This document shows, in pieces, positions 34,931-49,500 of a DNA stretch of 64,000 nt. Location of the stretch: NCBI RefSeq assembly GCF_019097595.1, contig NC_080720.1:18532352-18596351 (forward strand), read 5' to 3'. The notes under the pieces were generated by a model that saw only the letters and a program-made list of their open reading frames with translations, was not told the origin of the DNA and did no database searches. Each line of letters opens with the position of its first letter. Positions within the stretch are counted from its first letter, which is position 1. Source of the DNA: Hemibagrus wyckioides. Taxonomy: Eukaryota; Chordata; Actinopteri; Siluriformes; Bagridae. Made by a program: the position numbers and the translations under genes.

Positions 34931-36817
34931 TCAGATTAGTAGTAAGACGGTCTAGACCAAAACAAGTTCTACTTGTTTCTAAATAGACAGGAAGTGTGTC
35001 TTTGCTTGTTTTCCACCAATTTTAGTCTGCTGCTTCTAAGATCCGCCTACTTGTGAAAAATGCGTCAAAGGTAGTGATGTGTTGTTTGAGTATGTGTTGC
35101 CTGTGTGAGCCTTTAGGGCAGACTTAGATATATGTGGTATTTCCTTTTTTTTAGATAAAAAATTTTAAAACGTTCCCATGGCATCCATTTTTTTAAAAAC
35201 ATACGAGACCTTTGTTAGCGTGAATGATGACGCAGTGTAAGTAGACAAGTGTATTAAGGAAGTTGATCTGATTTTATAATAATTGAAATAGAATTTATCA
35301 GAAAACATGTAAAGCAATCCAGCAATTTTTCTAGCCATCCATATCCTACACAGGAAACCTGGAGTCTATCTCAAGAGACACATCACAGGGCACAATCACA
35401 TAATATAGACAGACTAAAGAAGGAAACCGGAGTTCTAGGAGGAAAACCCTGAAGCACAGGGAAAACATTTGGTAATTCAGAGTTGATAAACAGTTTCAGC
35501 CACAGAGATAAACAATCATTGTTCAAAGTATCGCAACCATTGTCTGGTTTTGGGGGGAAAAAAGTCAACTAGCTGTTTGAGAGCCGAAAGAGTCAGCTCT
35601 TATTTGTGAGCTGAGCCAAAATGATGTGACTCACTGAAGAGAGCAGGAATTCCCATCTCTAGTCAAAGGTCAAAAGCGAGAGAAAAATTCCAGAAGTAAG
35701 AAACCCACAGTGAAAATAAAGACAATGAAAATGATACAACAATGAAATTTCTGAATGCTGCATTGTTTACAGAAATAAACGTTTTCAGAAACTGGTGGTT
35801 AAAATACTGCTTGTGCATTTTTTTAAATTTATTCTTCCAGCAGTATTTGTAGTGTGAAGTCACTATGTCTTTAAGAGATACTACTTCACTAACCCCCCAG
35901 GATGAGGTCTCTCACACTCATCGTGCCTCAGAGTTACACAGGAAATGAATGGACACAACGCACTTGAATTCAGAGTTCTGTCTTTGGTGGTTAGTTTCTT
36001 GAAGATGTGATGCAGGGGTGTCAGGTCCGTATATATTCTCAGCTACACTCTCAGAAAAATGAGTTTCCGAGGTTCTTTGTATAGTTTATGGCTCTGGGTT
36101 TCTAAAGAGGTTAGGCTCAGAACCTTGTATGAAAAGGAAACCCTGTGGTGTTTTAGAGTGGTGTATTAGATGGAAGGTTCCCCCCCCCAAGCAAGTAATT
36201 CTTTTACATTTGAAGGCTTTTTGGACACCAATATATAAAAAAAAAAAAAAGCACAAGGATTCAGTCGAAAATGAGAGAAAGCAAATACAATGAATTTCAT
36301 TTGCTCATTCGAGTGCTTGAGCTCTACAGGACAAAGCATGATATTGACAGCTGGTTAAAAGATCCACCATTAAGAGCCATTCAACATTTTCCTGCCATAT
36401 ATTTATTGATTTATTTATTTTGCATTATTATTTTTGTAATATCTATTTTTTTAACATTAAACACCTTCTTATACTGTGACAGCAACACAACAAGCCTGTC
36501 AGCAGCCAGCTTTAAGTGAAGATCCATTAATCCGTTAATTAGGACTTGTTTGAAGTCAGTTGTTGGTGCCAACGTGTAGCGTGAGGGTTTTTTTTTTAGG
36601 ATTTACTTATTTTTCCATCGATTCATTTTTCAGCGATTGGGCAACCTGTTTACAATGGCCTAAGGGTGTAACAAGGTAAGGAAGTAGGTCTGAGAACTTT
36701 GTAGGTCTTTTGTGTGTGTGTGTGTGTGTGTGTGTATGAGAGTTATAGAGCAGCACCAGATCCAGAGACAAACATCAAACAGAGAATAACACATGCCAGA
36801 AATTACCAATACACACA

Positions 36818-36820
<3 letters not shown>

Positions 36821-36886
<66 letters not shown>
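36821..36886. repeat. (CT)n microsatellite
   Basis: CT run with two TTTC interruptions. A GT run (36711-36735) lies about 90 bp upstream. Confidence 0.92.
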
Positions 36887-37706
36887 CATGTGTTTTTGTG
36901 TACTTAATACAGTGTGTGTGTGCTTGTCTGTCTGTGTGTGTGTTGTGATGACTCACTGATGTCCACCTCTTTGAGAAAAGAGGGGGAGTGGTGTTTATTA
37001 TTCACCCCGGTTGCCACGGAGACCGCAGATTCTTTCGCTGACATCAGTATAATTATACACCTCTGATGTTTCTGTTCTCCTCATTTGGATTTTCAGCATT
37101 TGACAAATTAGATACAACACAGAAACCGCTCAATTAGCCGATCTCTTTGAAACAGTGCAAGGATTTGAAGTGTTTACCACCAGGTCAGTTTGGAGGTGAA
37201 CGTGGAGGGATGTTGAGCTGAAATATTGCAATGAAAAAAAAAAAAAAGCATTTTGTGGACCCAGAAATGAGATTAAATAGATTGAAACCTAAAGAGGTGT
37301 ACGTAATAAGTTAGCAAACTGGTGTTGTAACTTGTTGCATACATTGTATATACACACACACACACACACACACGCACCAACAAACCCAGTTAGAGATCAG
37401 AAAAAATAATATTATTCACGACGTCTGAGAAAGGGTTTTGTTTCATAAACCACTGGTGAGAGGGGAAGGAGATCGAGCAAGACAAGAAGGAGGAGTTAGG
37501 CTTAGTAAAAAAATGAGAGAGAGAGGGAGAGAGCCAGAGAGAGAGAGAGAGAGAGAGAGCTGTAGATTAAATCCACTGTGAGTCAGGCTCTCAGATTTAT
37601 GCCCATGGGCTGCTGCTGCTTCTTGGGTGGGCTGGAGCAGCAGTCTGAGCAAATCACTGAAAGCAAGTGGGACAGAAAACTCTGTGAAACACATTTCAGT
37701 CCATGC

Positions 37707-37707
37707 T

Positions 37708-37771
<64 letters not shown>

Positions 37772-37772
37772 A
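37707..37772. repeat. (TTTC)n microsatellite
   Basis: About 16 CTTT units without interruption. Confidence 0.93.
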
Positions 37773-40700
37773 ATATACGAAAACTTATTTTCTTATTATC
37801 CTACACTCAATTCATTCATATTTTACAATTTAAGCATTTCATAATTATACTGCATACACAACACGAAGAAGCTGAGGTGCAGGGAAATGTCCAGGTAAAG
37901 ACTTTTCTCAGTCAGGATGTGTGCAACCATAAATTTACACATTCAATTTTTATGTGCATTGATTCATCACTTTCTTTACAAAAGTTGCGCTTTGATACCA
38001 AATTGTTTTACTGCTCCCTTGAGCCCAGTCCTGCTGTTTCACTCCACTGCTCAAACTTGAAGGATAAGAAACCTGTGCTTTTCTCGGGGAACGTCGGCGC
38101 TGCAGCGTCGCTCGTTTTCCAGCCCGAGCCTCAGATCTGATAAGGCTCACTCTGCTATGAGTGCTTTCGTGCCAACCCACTCTGTTTGTTTTTTGTGAGA
38201 GAGGAGAAAAAAAAATCCTAGCCCGCATCTTCCCTTCTCGTCGATTCGGTCTGTAAATAAGATGCAGGATGTGCAGGCCTAGTGATATTGTGACTGCACG
38301 AGCAACAGAGAGCAGATTTTTTTTAAACATATAGACCACATTAGTAATACTACCTCATCATGATATATTTTTTATTTGTAGTTATCTAATGATAATAAAT
38401 GTAATTGTATTAGTTATTAGAAATAAGTTATTTTAAGTTATAAGTTATTAGAAAAATATTATTGTTAGGAATTTGGTGTGTTAATTTCCTAATAATGTTT
38501 GAAAGATACTATTAGGGTATAACTATAAAAAAAAATTTGGGTTATTTTGCATGTCTGCAATGCACAATGTGTATCATAATATAAAGATTCACTAACTAAC
38601 TGCCAGCAAAACTGTAGTGTTGTGTTTAAAAGCTCAGTGATTATTGACATCTAGATACTCACTGGATTATAATCACATATCTCAGCACATAACGTTTACA
38701 TCAGCAGCTCTAATCAGAATTTTTTAATTGTTATTAAAGATACTGAAAATCCTCTGCTCACAATCTCAGAAAACATAACTTAACTTGCCATAATGTATCA
38801 TAACATCCTCATAATATTGCTAAGCTCTGATTATTAGATGGATTAGGTGGGAGCAAGTTCAGTGTGTGTTTTGACTTGTTGAAAAGTTTCTCTGTATACA
38901 CATACAGTTTTTAAAAATAAATGAAGCACAACAGAGATCATTCCCGTCCTAATTTAGCTCTTAATTTGTCTTTTTCCCATGGCGTGGCCTCTATAATGTC
39001 TCTGCTCTAAGCCCCGTGCCTGCTAATATGTGAAGGTTTCATGGTAATAGTCATGACTGTAAGCCATTAAAGCTGTTATTTACTGGCATTTGTGTGTGTG
39101 TGTCTGTGTGTGTGAGAGAGAGAGAGAGAGAGAGTGTCCCTTGTTCAACCTATAATAACTGCGTGCATTAATTACACACAGTTCGTCCCTTGTGTCCGTC
39201 AAGCATTCAGTCTCAGTTGCAGCGTTTTCAAGTTTAGATGCCATGAAAAGGGCCCACAGAGACCTGCACTTCCACTTAATCTGAGTCTATGGACTTTGAC
39301 GGTTTTAGGGACCTTTGGGGGGGGGGGGGGGGTTAGGAGCACAAACTTTGATTAATAAGAAACAACCATTCACTACAAATCGTCCCTCAAGGGATCTAAA
39401 CACTTTAATGGAAATAAGATTAAAACAGTACAGATTTTACTTTGTAGTAGCTACACTGGTCTATTCTGCTGTAGTCTGTGTGGTAGAGAATTTTATTCCT
39501 GATCCATCTGTTCCAGCCCGGCTCCCAGTTGTTTTGGAATACACACACACACACACTCACACACACATGCACAATTATGATACCATCTCCTTCCGCCCTC
39601 ATTCTTTTAGGCAAAGCAACCCGGTGTGGTGCTGCCCGCTGCCACAAATGTTTTCTCACCAGCAGGAGTGTGTGTGTGTGTGTGTGTCACCACATCACTA
39701 AGCTACTGGTTAAACAGGAGAGCTTCCTTTAGTACAAGGGTGATAAATATCACCAGTCAATTGACATCTCAGTGTGGAGAAAGTAAAAGTTTCGATCCCC
39801 CTGAGCCGCTCCTGACAGCAAGAATCAACTCTGGATGAACAGAGGAACAAATACTGAGATGAAAATGATCCGTTCTCCCTAAAGCTACATGCATTTAATT
39901 TAGTAATTTAAGTACGTGGAAACTAATCCGATACATAAATGGTTGAGATCAGTTGATTTTGTCTTTTGCAGTTTTGCTATAAGGATAATCATTCGGATGA
40001 AATGAGAATCAGCACAAGATGGAGCAGTTTGCAAGGAAGAGAAATTTTATAACTCTTAGGCATGCAGAAAGAAAGAAGCTCCAAACCGTGACGATGTGGT
40101 GTGCTTCAGCTTGATGTAACTGTTACGGATACAGACACGTGTTTAAGGGGAAAATGACAATGCAGTGTCCTGTAATATACTTGGACCTCAAGACGTCCTG
40201 ATCCCTGAATGATCCCTGATTTCTCACCATAAATCAAGCTGTCCTTTTACATTTACCATATTGCTATCACTAAGGTCTGTTTCTACTTGCTCACCTTGTG
40301 CTTTATGGACAAAAACAGGAATGTCTTAGGCCTGCAACATGTAATATTCTTGGTCACAGCCTGAAGTGACTTGTAGATGCTGTAGATTTATATGAAGATT
40401 AGTTAGGTCAGCGACGTTTCAGTGCTCCTCCCGGTTGATGACAAATGTTGCATGGTTGGCACACTGCCACAGCTGTTGTTGTTTCAGGTTCAGAGCTCTC
40501 TTCCTTGATGCAATTCCCCACACATCCCCCTTTTTCCTCTACTCATCCTTCAGTATTCTCCCTCCCTCTTCTCCAATTGCCCTGTTTTTACCCCCATTCT
40601 AAAACTTTCTGTCAGCAAAGTTCACGGGAGCCAAGTCCACCTGCCATCAGGGGGTTGGAGGGGTGGGTGCGAGAGAGAGAGAGAAAAGAGAGAGAAAGGG

Positions 40701-43700
40701 AGAGAGAGAGTGTGTGTGACAGTGAGAGAGGTCCAAGCTCAGTGAAGGATTGTGGTGCATCTTCAGCGGCCTCACAGCACGAGAATAAAAGGGCCGAAGA
40801 AAAATAGCAAAAGTGGATCTGTACTAGTTGTTTGATCTCACACTCTGTGTGTGACTGGTTTTGTGTGAGGATTGAAGGCCCATGCTGAGACTAGCCCGCT
40901 GATAAAGGACTCAAAGGAACATCACTACAGGCAAGTCCCATGAATGTGAACTTCATCAGTGCTCTATTCACCATGTGATAGATGTGTAATAAGTGGCAGT
41001 GATATACCTCCTAGTTGCTGGCTCGAAGTCTGTTTGCCTGAAGATATTTAGCGTCTAAAACAAATATGGAAGTTAAAACTCAGATACTTTGGGAAATCCG
41101 ACCTGAGCGTGTGAGATAGCACTGTATACACTGAGTTTAAATCCATTGTCCTGGTAAAAGTCTTTCCCAGGTGGACTGAAAGGCAGGACAGTGGGGTCAC
41201 ACCTGGTTAAATAGTGGGCTCAGGGGTTTGTGGCTCATCCCACAGCTACACACACACACAGCATTTTTTCCTCACCTTTACCCAGGTGGTGTAAACAAGC
41301 ATGTGTGGGAGCTAGCTGTTTCTCTTAATCAACGATCATTCCACTTTATTTATGTTATACATCACAGCTGCTAGAGAATATCTGTATATTGAGTTTAGGA
41401 TAACTTTCTGCTCTCCTACATGTTTGAATAGTCCGTGTCCAATAAACTGAAAGAAATGACAGAGGAAGATTTTACCCAGAGGAAGTTTACCCTTAATAAA
41501 TAATGCCAGTAATTATAAATGTGAGATTTGTAAATGGCCCTTGTGTCTGTAATCCCAAAGCAGCAGGTCATAAAGCTGACTTCTTGAGTTCAGTTCAATT
41601 TGCAGTGTCATGTTCTCAGTGATTTATTTACTGCTAGACAAACCTGTTAAATTATACCACACACCAAGGATTTTTCTCTTAACTAATATTACATAACAGA
41701 CACTGCTTCAAATATTAAAGGGGCAGCGTGGGCACACTAAACATGGTGGCTGTGTCGTGTACATACCTCCTCTCAGCCAAACACCACACGTTATTTACAC
41801 TGTTATTGTTAAAACTATAACAACTATTTCAAATCTGCATTTAAAATGTCATCATGTCAATCCATTTGGGGCATTTGTGTTTCTCTCCATTCAAGAAGAT
41901 CATGTATGGCTGAAAATAACTCCACTGGAGCATTGCCAAGATGGCTGCCGAGTGGACCGAATTTACTACAAGGACTTTGGTTAGCTGGCTAGTTCAGCAT
42001 GTGGGTTCTGTGGCTAAGCAAGCTACCTAATAATTTCCATGTTGGGCGCGATGTTCAAAGCAACTGAGCCTGGTTCATGAGCTCATATGTCACACTCCCT
42101 GAATTTTATAATTTGTTTCAGAAATATTGACAAAGGCTCTGATTTAAATGGATGTTAGCAAATTTGACTGAAATGTACTTAAGTAATTGTTGATATAATA
42201 AGAATTGCAGGGTGATAGCACATAAAGTTTCCAGAGAAACAGGAAAGCTGAAATCTAAACCAAGTTACACGTTTAACAAATCTGATTCTGTTTGGTATTT
42301 AAAGCAGAAAACGCAGACACAGGAAACTCTCTTCTAATTACTTTAGCAGCAGGTTGAATATAGCTGTGCCGTACCCAATTTAGTGATGAGCAGGTGTGTT
42401 GTGTCATGCTTTTAGTGGCTCCCTGTTGAGACACCTGTACTGTATGTAATGACTCTGCAGACGGCCGTGTGACTGCACAATGGGAGAGTGATACAGGGGC
42501 TAATAGGCCAGTGTGGGAAAATGTGTGATAATTCTAGATTTGTGTTATAAGGGAGAGTGCGGGTCAAAGGGCAAAAACTTTTGGTACTGTGTGTCTCTGA
42601 GAACGGGATGCTCACGTCCCATTACACTGCCGTTCACACCCTTATACACAGACACAGACATGGCTCTGCTGAGGGAAACTCCACACCAAACTGGAAAAAA
42701 TGTTGCAGTGCTAGAACGCTGGTATACACACATCAAAACGCCACATAGCAACTGTGTGTGTGTGTGTGTGTATTTTCACCTTGGTCAACAGCGAAAGATT
42801 TTCCTCAGGTATTATGGGGATTATGTTACGATGTCATAACCATTTTCCTGCTATGGTAAAATTATGGTTAGTTGTTATTATTTGCTCATATTTGGGGCTA
42901 ACTTCCCTCAGTCAGAGCAGTGTGAGTGAGACCTGAGGTACAGAGGTGTGTGGCTCACCGCTGTGTGATCAGAATTTGCACACACACACACACACACACA
43001 CATATATACTCAGGGTGGAGCCTGGACAGCATTTTTCCCTTAAGCCTCACACAGCTCAGCCCAAACCCAGGAGAAGCCTTGAGGCATAGTTCCAAAGACC
43101 GGACTCCACCACACACACACACACACACATACACACACAGAACCCAAATTCTCTCCAGGGCTGTTAGACACACTGGTCAAGGAGGCAGTTGTTTTAACCC
43201 CAGAGCTGAAGTAGACAGGAGGAGGGGGAGATGGAAGGATAATTCACTGCCTCATCCCTCCATAAACAGAGAGAAGGGGAGAGAGAAGGATTGAGCAAGA
43301 GAGAGAAAGAGAGAGAGAGTAAAGGCGGTTAACAGTCTGAAGTGTGATGGCTGGTTAGAAAGTGGGGCTTTCTGTGTGGAAGGAGCGGATGCTGAAGAGC
43401 TCACAATAGCACTGCTGCCCCTCTGGCTTTGTGTGCACAAGAGCCTTTACATAACCCACATAACCAATTACATTGTCTAGCAACCAGCCAGCCAGTCAGC
43501 TCTAGGGCCTATGTGCATGTGTGTGTGTGTGTGTGCGTGTGTGTGTGCGTGCTAAGGCAGGCTTAGACAGGCCCCCAGTATGCCTGTTAAAATGCTAATG
43601 TACCCTCTGGCTTTAGGATTTTATTCATTTAGGAGTTTCTGATCTCATGAGGCATCCTCTTCTCCCCCATATCTCTCTCTCTCCAGTTTATGTCAGACAC

Positions 43701-46199
43701 ATTTGGCCCCCATCAAACGGACCAGTTTTCTGTTTAAACACAGTCCAGCAAATGAGCTTCAGCTTCAGCTGTGAACTCTTTACCTAGTCTCCCAAGTTAA
43801 ACAATATTACTTACTAACAGTGATATTAATTTGTCCCTAAACTGAATAGACTCAGACGTATTTACATGATTAGGCACAGTGCAAAAAGCAGCTGTAAAAT
43901 GTGCTGGCAGGGCTGTAGCTCATCACGCCAAGTGTGCCTCGGACCACCGACTAAATGCTCTGTGTGAGACGCAAGCTGTGGTTTAGTGCGGCCAGTGTGA
44001 AGTGGTGGAAATGGGTCAACCACAGAGCCGTCAAAAAGCTAGGGATTAAAAAGGAAATGCAAATGATTTCTTATTCTATAACGTATCAGAACAAGTAAAC
44101 AGTGTGCAGTGCATTAATACGCTTAATTGCCATTTGGTTATAAACTGGCAGCTAAAAGGCAGCTGTATAGAGAATAAACTATTTTTCTTATAAAAGCACA
44201 CAATTAAACCGCTTTCCATGTTTTTGCGGGAAGACCGTGACTCATAAAACATTTGGAAAATTGGCCGATTTCACAGATTTGATTTGTTAATAATATTTTT
44301 GTGGTAGTTGTGAGGAAATTGTGTGTTCATGATGTTTTTGGCCAGACTTTCCCTCTCTGCATGACACAAAACAGCCTAAATGACAAGGAGTATTAAAAGA
44401 CGTAGTTTCTCTGAATAGTTTTCCCAAGATCCTTAAATCTGTTATAATGAATAATAAACAACCTGCACTGGAGGTGCAAAAGTAGTCCAGTTTGCGATAA
44501 AACAACAGCAAAAAACACTGTAAAAACACTTCATTTAAACCTGGTTTTGGCATCATGTTGAAAAAAATAATGGCTGCTGTTTTAGTCTATAGAATATAAA
44601 ATCAAATATTTGCACAGTAATATTGCACAGTATATTGAATAAAATTGAAAGGGTAGCTTCATTCACTGTAATCTCCTGTGGACTGTGTTTGGACAAGTAA
44701 TTCTAAAAACACTAAATGTTTAGCCACAATTTTTAGAATATGTATGCAGGTATTCACGATTTCAAGCACTGACAACCTTCTAGTTAAAAGTAATCTTGAG
44801 GAAAGCAACGTAATAACAAAAAAAAAGATTAAAGTTAATGACATTTAGAGTGACATCGGCAAAGCAAAGAGCTATCTGTTGGCTCATGTAAGACAGCAGT
44901 GCAGAGCTGAAATCAGTTAATGCTCCCATCCATGCATCATCACCATGGCTATGATGTTGCAAGAGTGACAAAAAAGATGCCATTGCTGGCTTCACCTGTT
45001 ACAGCAGAAGCATGTGTTACTTTACCCTCCTAGTGTGACTGGACAGAAATAAATTTGGGGAACAAACAGACTAACCAAGTGTGTAATAGTGTTCTTGTGA
45101 CCTTCACGCTAATCACAGTTCTTTGACAGAACCTGGGACTAGTGACTGTCATTATCACACTTTCACTGTATCACCTTCTCATGTTAATGACCCATTTAGC
45201 AGTAGCCAGTCATACACACACACACACACACACACACACTTCTCCCAGGGTGAAGAGGAAGCATTTATGGCACTAGTCTCCATTGTCCTCCAATACACAA
45301 AGAGAAGGTGCTGTAGCCTTGCCATTGTCATGGGTTTGTGACCAGTCTCAGAGCTATAGAGAGACAGAGGGATAGATAGGGGAGGAGGGGATGGATTGCT
45401 GGCTAGGGCTTTGAGATGACGTGTGAAAAGGGAGAATTGGTATTAGGATCAAACCCAGGAAGGGGTCTGTTGCAGCCTGGGATCAAATCCCCCACTGAGC
45501 CCCATGATCTGCCTGCGTTAAGGTGAATACAACCTGACGGCAGGCCTGCGGTCCCCGCCAAAGTGCTACTAATGAGCAGCTGTTTCGAGCCGGCCCCCTG
45601 CTACACGTAACAATTCCACCACACACACATACTAAAGCGCCATCAAATGACCTTTCGGTGCCTAATATACACATCGAGCTACTGTCGAAAAGTAATTCCC
45701 AGCCAATTAGTTCATTCAGTCTCTGGCCAGACTTTCAACTAACATCTCATACAAACCCTTAAATATATCATCCTCTAGTACTCTGTTGACGTTTTTGATT
45801 ACTGCCATTTCATTTGTTCTTAATACACCCGAGGGAATGCAAAGTCTCCCAGCTTTCTCCATTGTGAGTTTGACTTGTTTAATTATTGTGAGGTGATTTT
45901 AGTACGACTCCTCGTTTTGCCTGCAGTAAAAGAAAAGCTGTTAATATTTTTTTATGTGTCTCACATAATGACAGAGTAATAAAAAAAAAGCAATAATGCT
46001 AAATACTGACATAAGCCTTAGCGAACCTTATTTGGCGAGTCATTATATTAAAAGTACCTTAATTGTGGGGGTTTACGATCAAAAGCAAACAATAATACTA
46101 ATAAAAACAAAACTGTTTAAAAGAAATAAGTGGCCAATTAACTTGATTAAAGTTGTTTTAAGCTGTTGCCCTTATTTGCATATTCTTCAAGTGGGATAT

Positions 46200-46520
46200 G
46201 TCCTCGATTGTGCTCGGTGAGTGTGAGTCCATAAGTGTTTCAGCGATCGCGAGTGTGTACACGTACATATTTGCACAGTGTTATCCAGCTTGTGCGAGGC
46301 CAACAGAAGTAAAACAACTGTCAACAGTGGAAGTCTATAAAAACGGGTCGTTCACAAAGCAAGAACAAACAGCCGCGGTTTACTCAGGATTTCCTAACAA
46401 ACACTCGAGGAGAGGGGACACACAGCAGAGGACACGAGACGGAATAAAGAGGACGAAACAACACTTACTCGTCCATTTGGCATAGTTTATATGACACAGC
46501 TTCCACCAGGTCGAGCGTGT
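46200..46520. promoter_or_regulatory. CpG-dense block in putative gli1 intron 1
   Basis: About 18 CpGs by eye in 320 bp, including CAGCGATCGCGAG, ACACGTAC, CCGCGG and CTCGAG, set in CpG-poor flanks. The plus-strand frame 46198-46485 has no recognisable domain. It may be an unmethylated regulatory element. Confidence 0.3.
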
Positions 46521-49500
46521 TATATGCCATGTGATTTACTTTTTGACATTTTTTGACATACTTTTTGACATTCTACAAAATTTTTGTAGAATCTGTAATC
46601 ACGTGCAACAGGTAGTTATCATGGAAGACCTGTGTATCCAATTCACACTGGATAAAGTTTCATCAATAATGCTGAGGATTATTTAGTCGATTGAAAAAAA
46701 TACACAGAACCGTAAAAGTAAATGGTTAAAAGTAAGCCACATCTGCAGAAGTTTGAGGACTTTTGAAGATTGGTAATCCTAATATAATCGACTCAAGCTG
46801 CATTTTGTTGATTAATAACCTCCACAATATTTTCTCTGCATCAGTAACAGTATATTAGAGGCAACTGAGATGCAACTGAGGACTGAAATAAACATGGAAA
46901 ACTCAAATAAATAAAGCAAACAAAAATTATTGTGACAAGATGAAATGTTGTATTTTTAAGAATTGTCAAATTATGATAAAATTATTATGTTTTACATTTC
47001 ATTGCGAGTGGTTAGCATAATAAATTAACTATTATATTATAAAAGATTATCTGAATAAGAACATTTAAAATGTCAGCTTTGTCACACTTTTGGAACAAAT
47101 ATACATAAGCTCAAGAAAAGGCAGTTGTAGTCCATCTACACAAAGACTGGACTCTAAAGCTCTTGGGCTAACAGACAGACGATGGGAGAAGGAGACTTTT
47201 CCACTGTCTGGGGCATCATTAAAACCATTGAACTCAGAGTTAGTGACTCAGAACTTGTAGACACAACACAGTAACTGACAGTTAACTCAGTGACGTTGGA
47301 AATAACCCGTTGAGTCTGTTCTTGTTTGGTTGTGGATTGGAGTAGAGGCTGTAGTGATTTCAGTAGTTAGAGATGTAAAGTGAATTGTGATCCAGCATGG
47401 TACAATTACTGATCTGAATCTTAAATCTCCATCCTGACAAGTGTGTCTGTTTCTGAATAGATGATTATACATACATTTGCAAATAAAAATACCTGTGAAA
47501 GTACAATTACATGTGAAAGTACCTGTAAAAGTAGGCAGAGTTTTTCGAGGTTGTGAGGTGGTGACTAGCAATAAGCGTGAGAAGCGTTGACAGTTTGTAT
47601 TGTTATGTGTTGTACTTAATATTAGCAATTTAAAAAAACAAAAATATCCAGAAATAAAAACAGGCCTAGAGCTAATTTTATGTAAAATGTGTGTGCACGT
47701 ATATCACAGGGCTCATACTGATCGCTAAAATAAATAAATAAATAAAAAGCAAGGATAGTCGATTGCATATCTGTATCTGTAACAGTGTAAAATATCTAAA
47801 TACTTTATCGGTCCCCTCAGGGAAATTATGAAGTTGCATTCGCTCACACTTACAGAAGAATATAACTAAAAATATAACTATTTAAGAAAAATATAACTAA
47901 AATAAAATATCAGAATTAAAAATAAATATACATAGTAAGTTAAAAGTACAGGTGAAGTACAGTGAATAAATTTCCAATCTTATTGAAATACAATGTTTAA
48001 AATATGTAGCAGCAGTGAAACAGAAGGCTATAATGATACAAGTTCTATAAGTTAATGTACATTTAACAATTTATTGCACTGAAAAATTCTTGCCCATAAA
48101 TTAACCAAAAATATTAACATTATATAAATAAATACAATATACAGATACCTTTCTGTGGGAGAATGTTTTTAGGCATGTGGAAATTTGAATGCAAAATACA
48201 TATTATAGGAAACATACACAGTATAATGAAAGAATACATACCGTGGCTAATTAAGGAACAACTCTAAAATGCGAGATTTCACGAGAACCCTGTTATTTCC
48301 TAAAGCCCTCAGACGTCATGCATTTGAACAGACAGAAAGCCTCTTTCAGTCACTCACTAGGTTACTAATTGCTGTACTGTATCTTGTTGTGCTGCTTGTA
48401 TGGTAGAAAAGTGACCATGTTTTAACAGGACAGGTTTCTGACTCGTGCTGATCGTGTGACGACGATTTTGACCGGTTGTTGGTCTACTACAGTTCCAGCT
48501 CCACCTATATGACCCTGTTCAGTACACTTCATAGCCTACTACGAACCAAATTCAGGACACATACCTAGTTATAGTATGACTGATTTGTCAATGGAAACAA
48601 CAACAAAAAGTGGGATGATTTGTTTCTGTACCACGCTGTACCCCACTGTCCAATAAGGGAAAAAAGACTATTAGTTTGTAAAGGGATGATGAGTGGGAGC
48701 GAGGTAGGAAGCACTGAGCAATTGTAGGAGGAGTGGGTGATTAAAATTCATCCCACAGAGAGAACAAAAAGAAGAATGAAAAGAGTGAGCATGTGAAAGA
48801 AGGAGAAAGTGAGTGATAAGATTGTACAACTTCCCCTTTGAATCACAGCACAATCACTTTAAGACAACAGAGTAGATGAGGGGGAGAGAAAGAGAGAGAG
48901 AGAGTGTGTATGTGTGTGTGAGAGAGAGAGAACATTTATTATTCTGGGGGCTTTCTCTTCAGAGTAGCCCGGGCAGGCTGAACAGGAGGTCAACAATTGA
49001 CTCAATTACAAGACAAACTTCCCAAGAGCCCTACACCCCGGCTCTCAGCAGACCTGCTCTCTCAGGCACAAGAGCTTTTCCCTTTATTTCTCCTCTCTCC
49101 TTTGCTCTCTGTCTTTCCTCTCCCTTTCTCTTGCTACCCCTCATCATAAACGTTCAAATGTTTGCCCCACCCCAGGTAGGAGCGAGAGTGTAGCCCCTTT
49201 TATCCACTCAAGCATTCTTCCCCCTCATTCTGTCTGATTAGTGGAGGCAAGAATGAGAACGGGTGAACGATGGTGAGATGGAGAGAGAATAAGTGCAGGT
49301 TAGAGGGGGAGAAGACATCTCTTTGTGTCGCTCTCGTTCTACCCTGAAGTGAAAGGAGAAGTAGATTCTGACCTAAACAGAAGGGTCTAGTTCAAAAAGG
49401 TAAATCAGCTCCACTTGTATTACCAAAATCTCAGGATGCAGTGCTAGTAGACAGAATTAGTAGCAGCTGACGTAGCATTCCTGATATAAATATCCTTTAC

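Noticed and set aside
37578..38140. ORFs with repeated SFFL
   Set aside because: Frames through the TTTC microsatellite.
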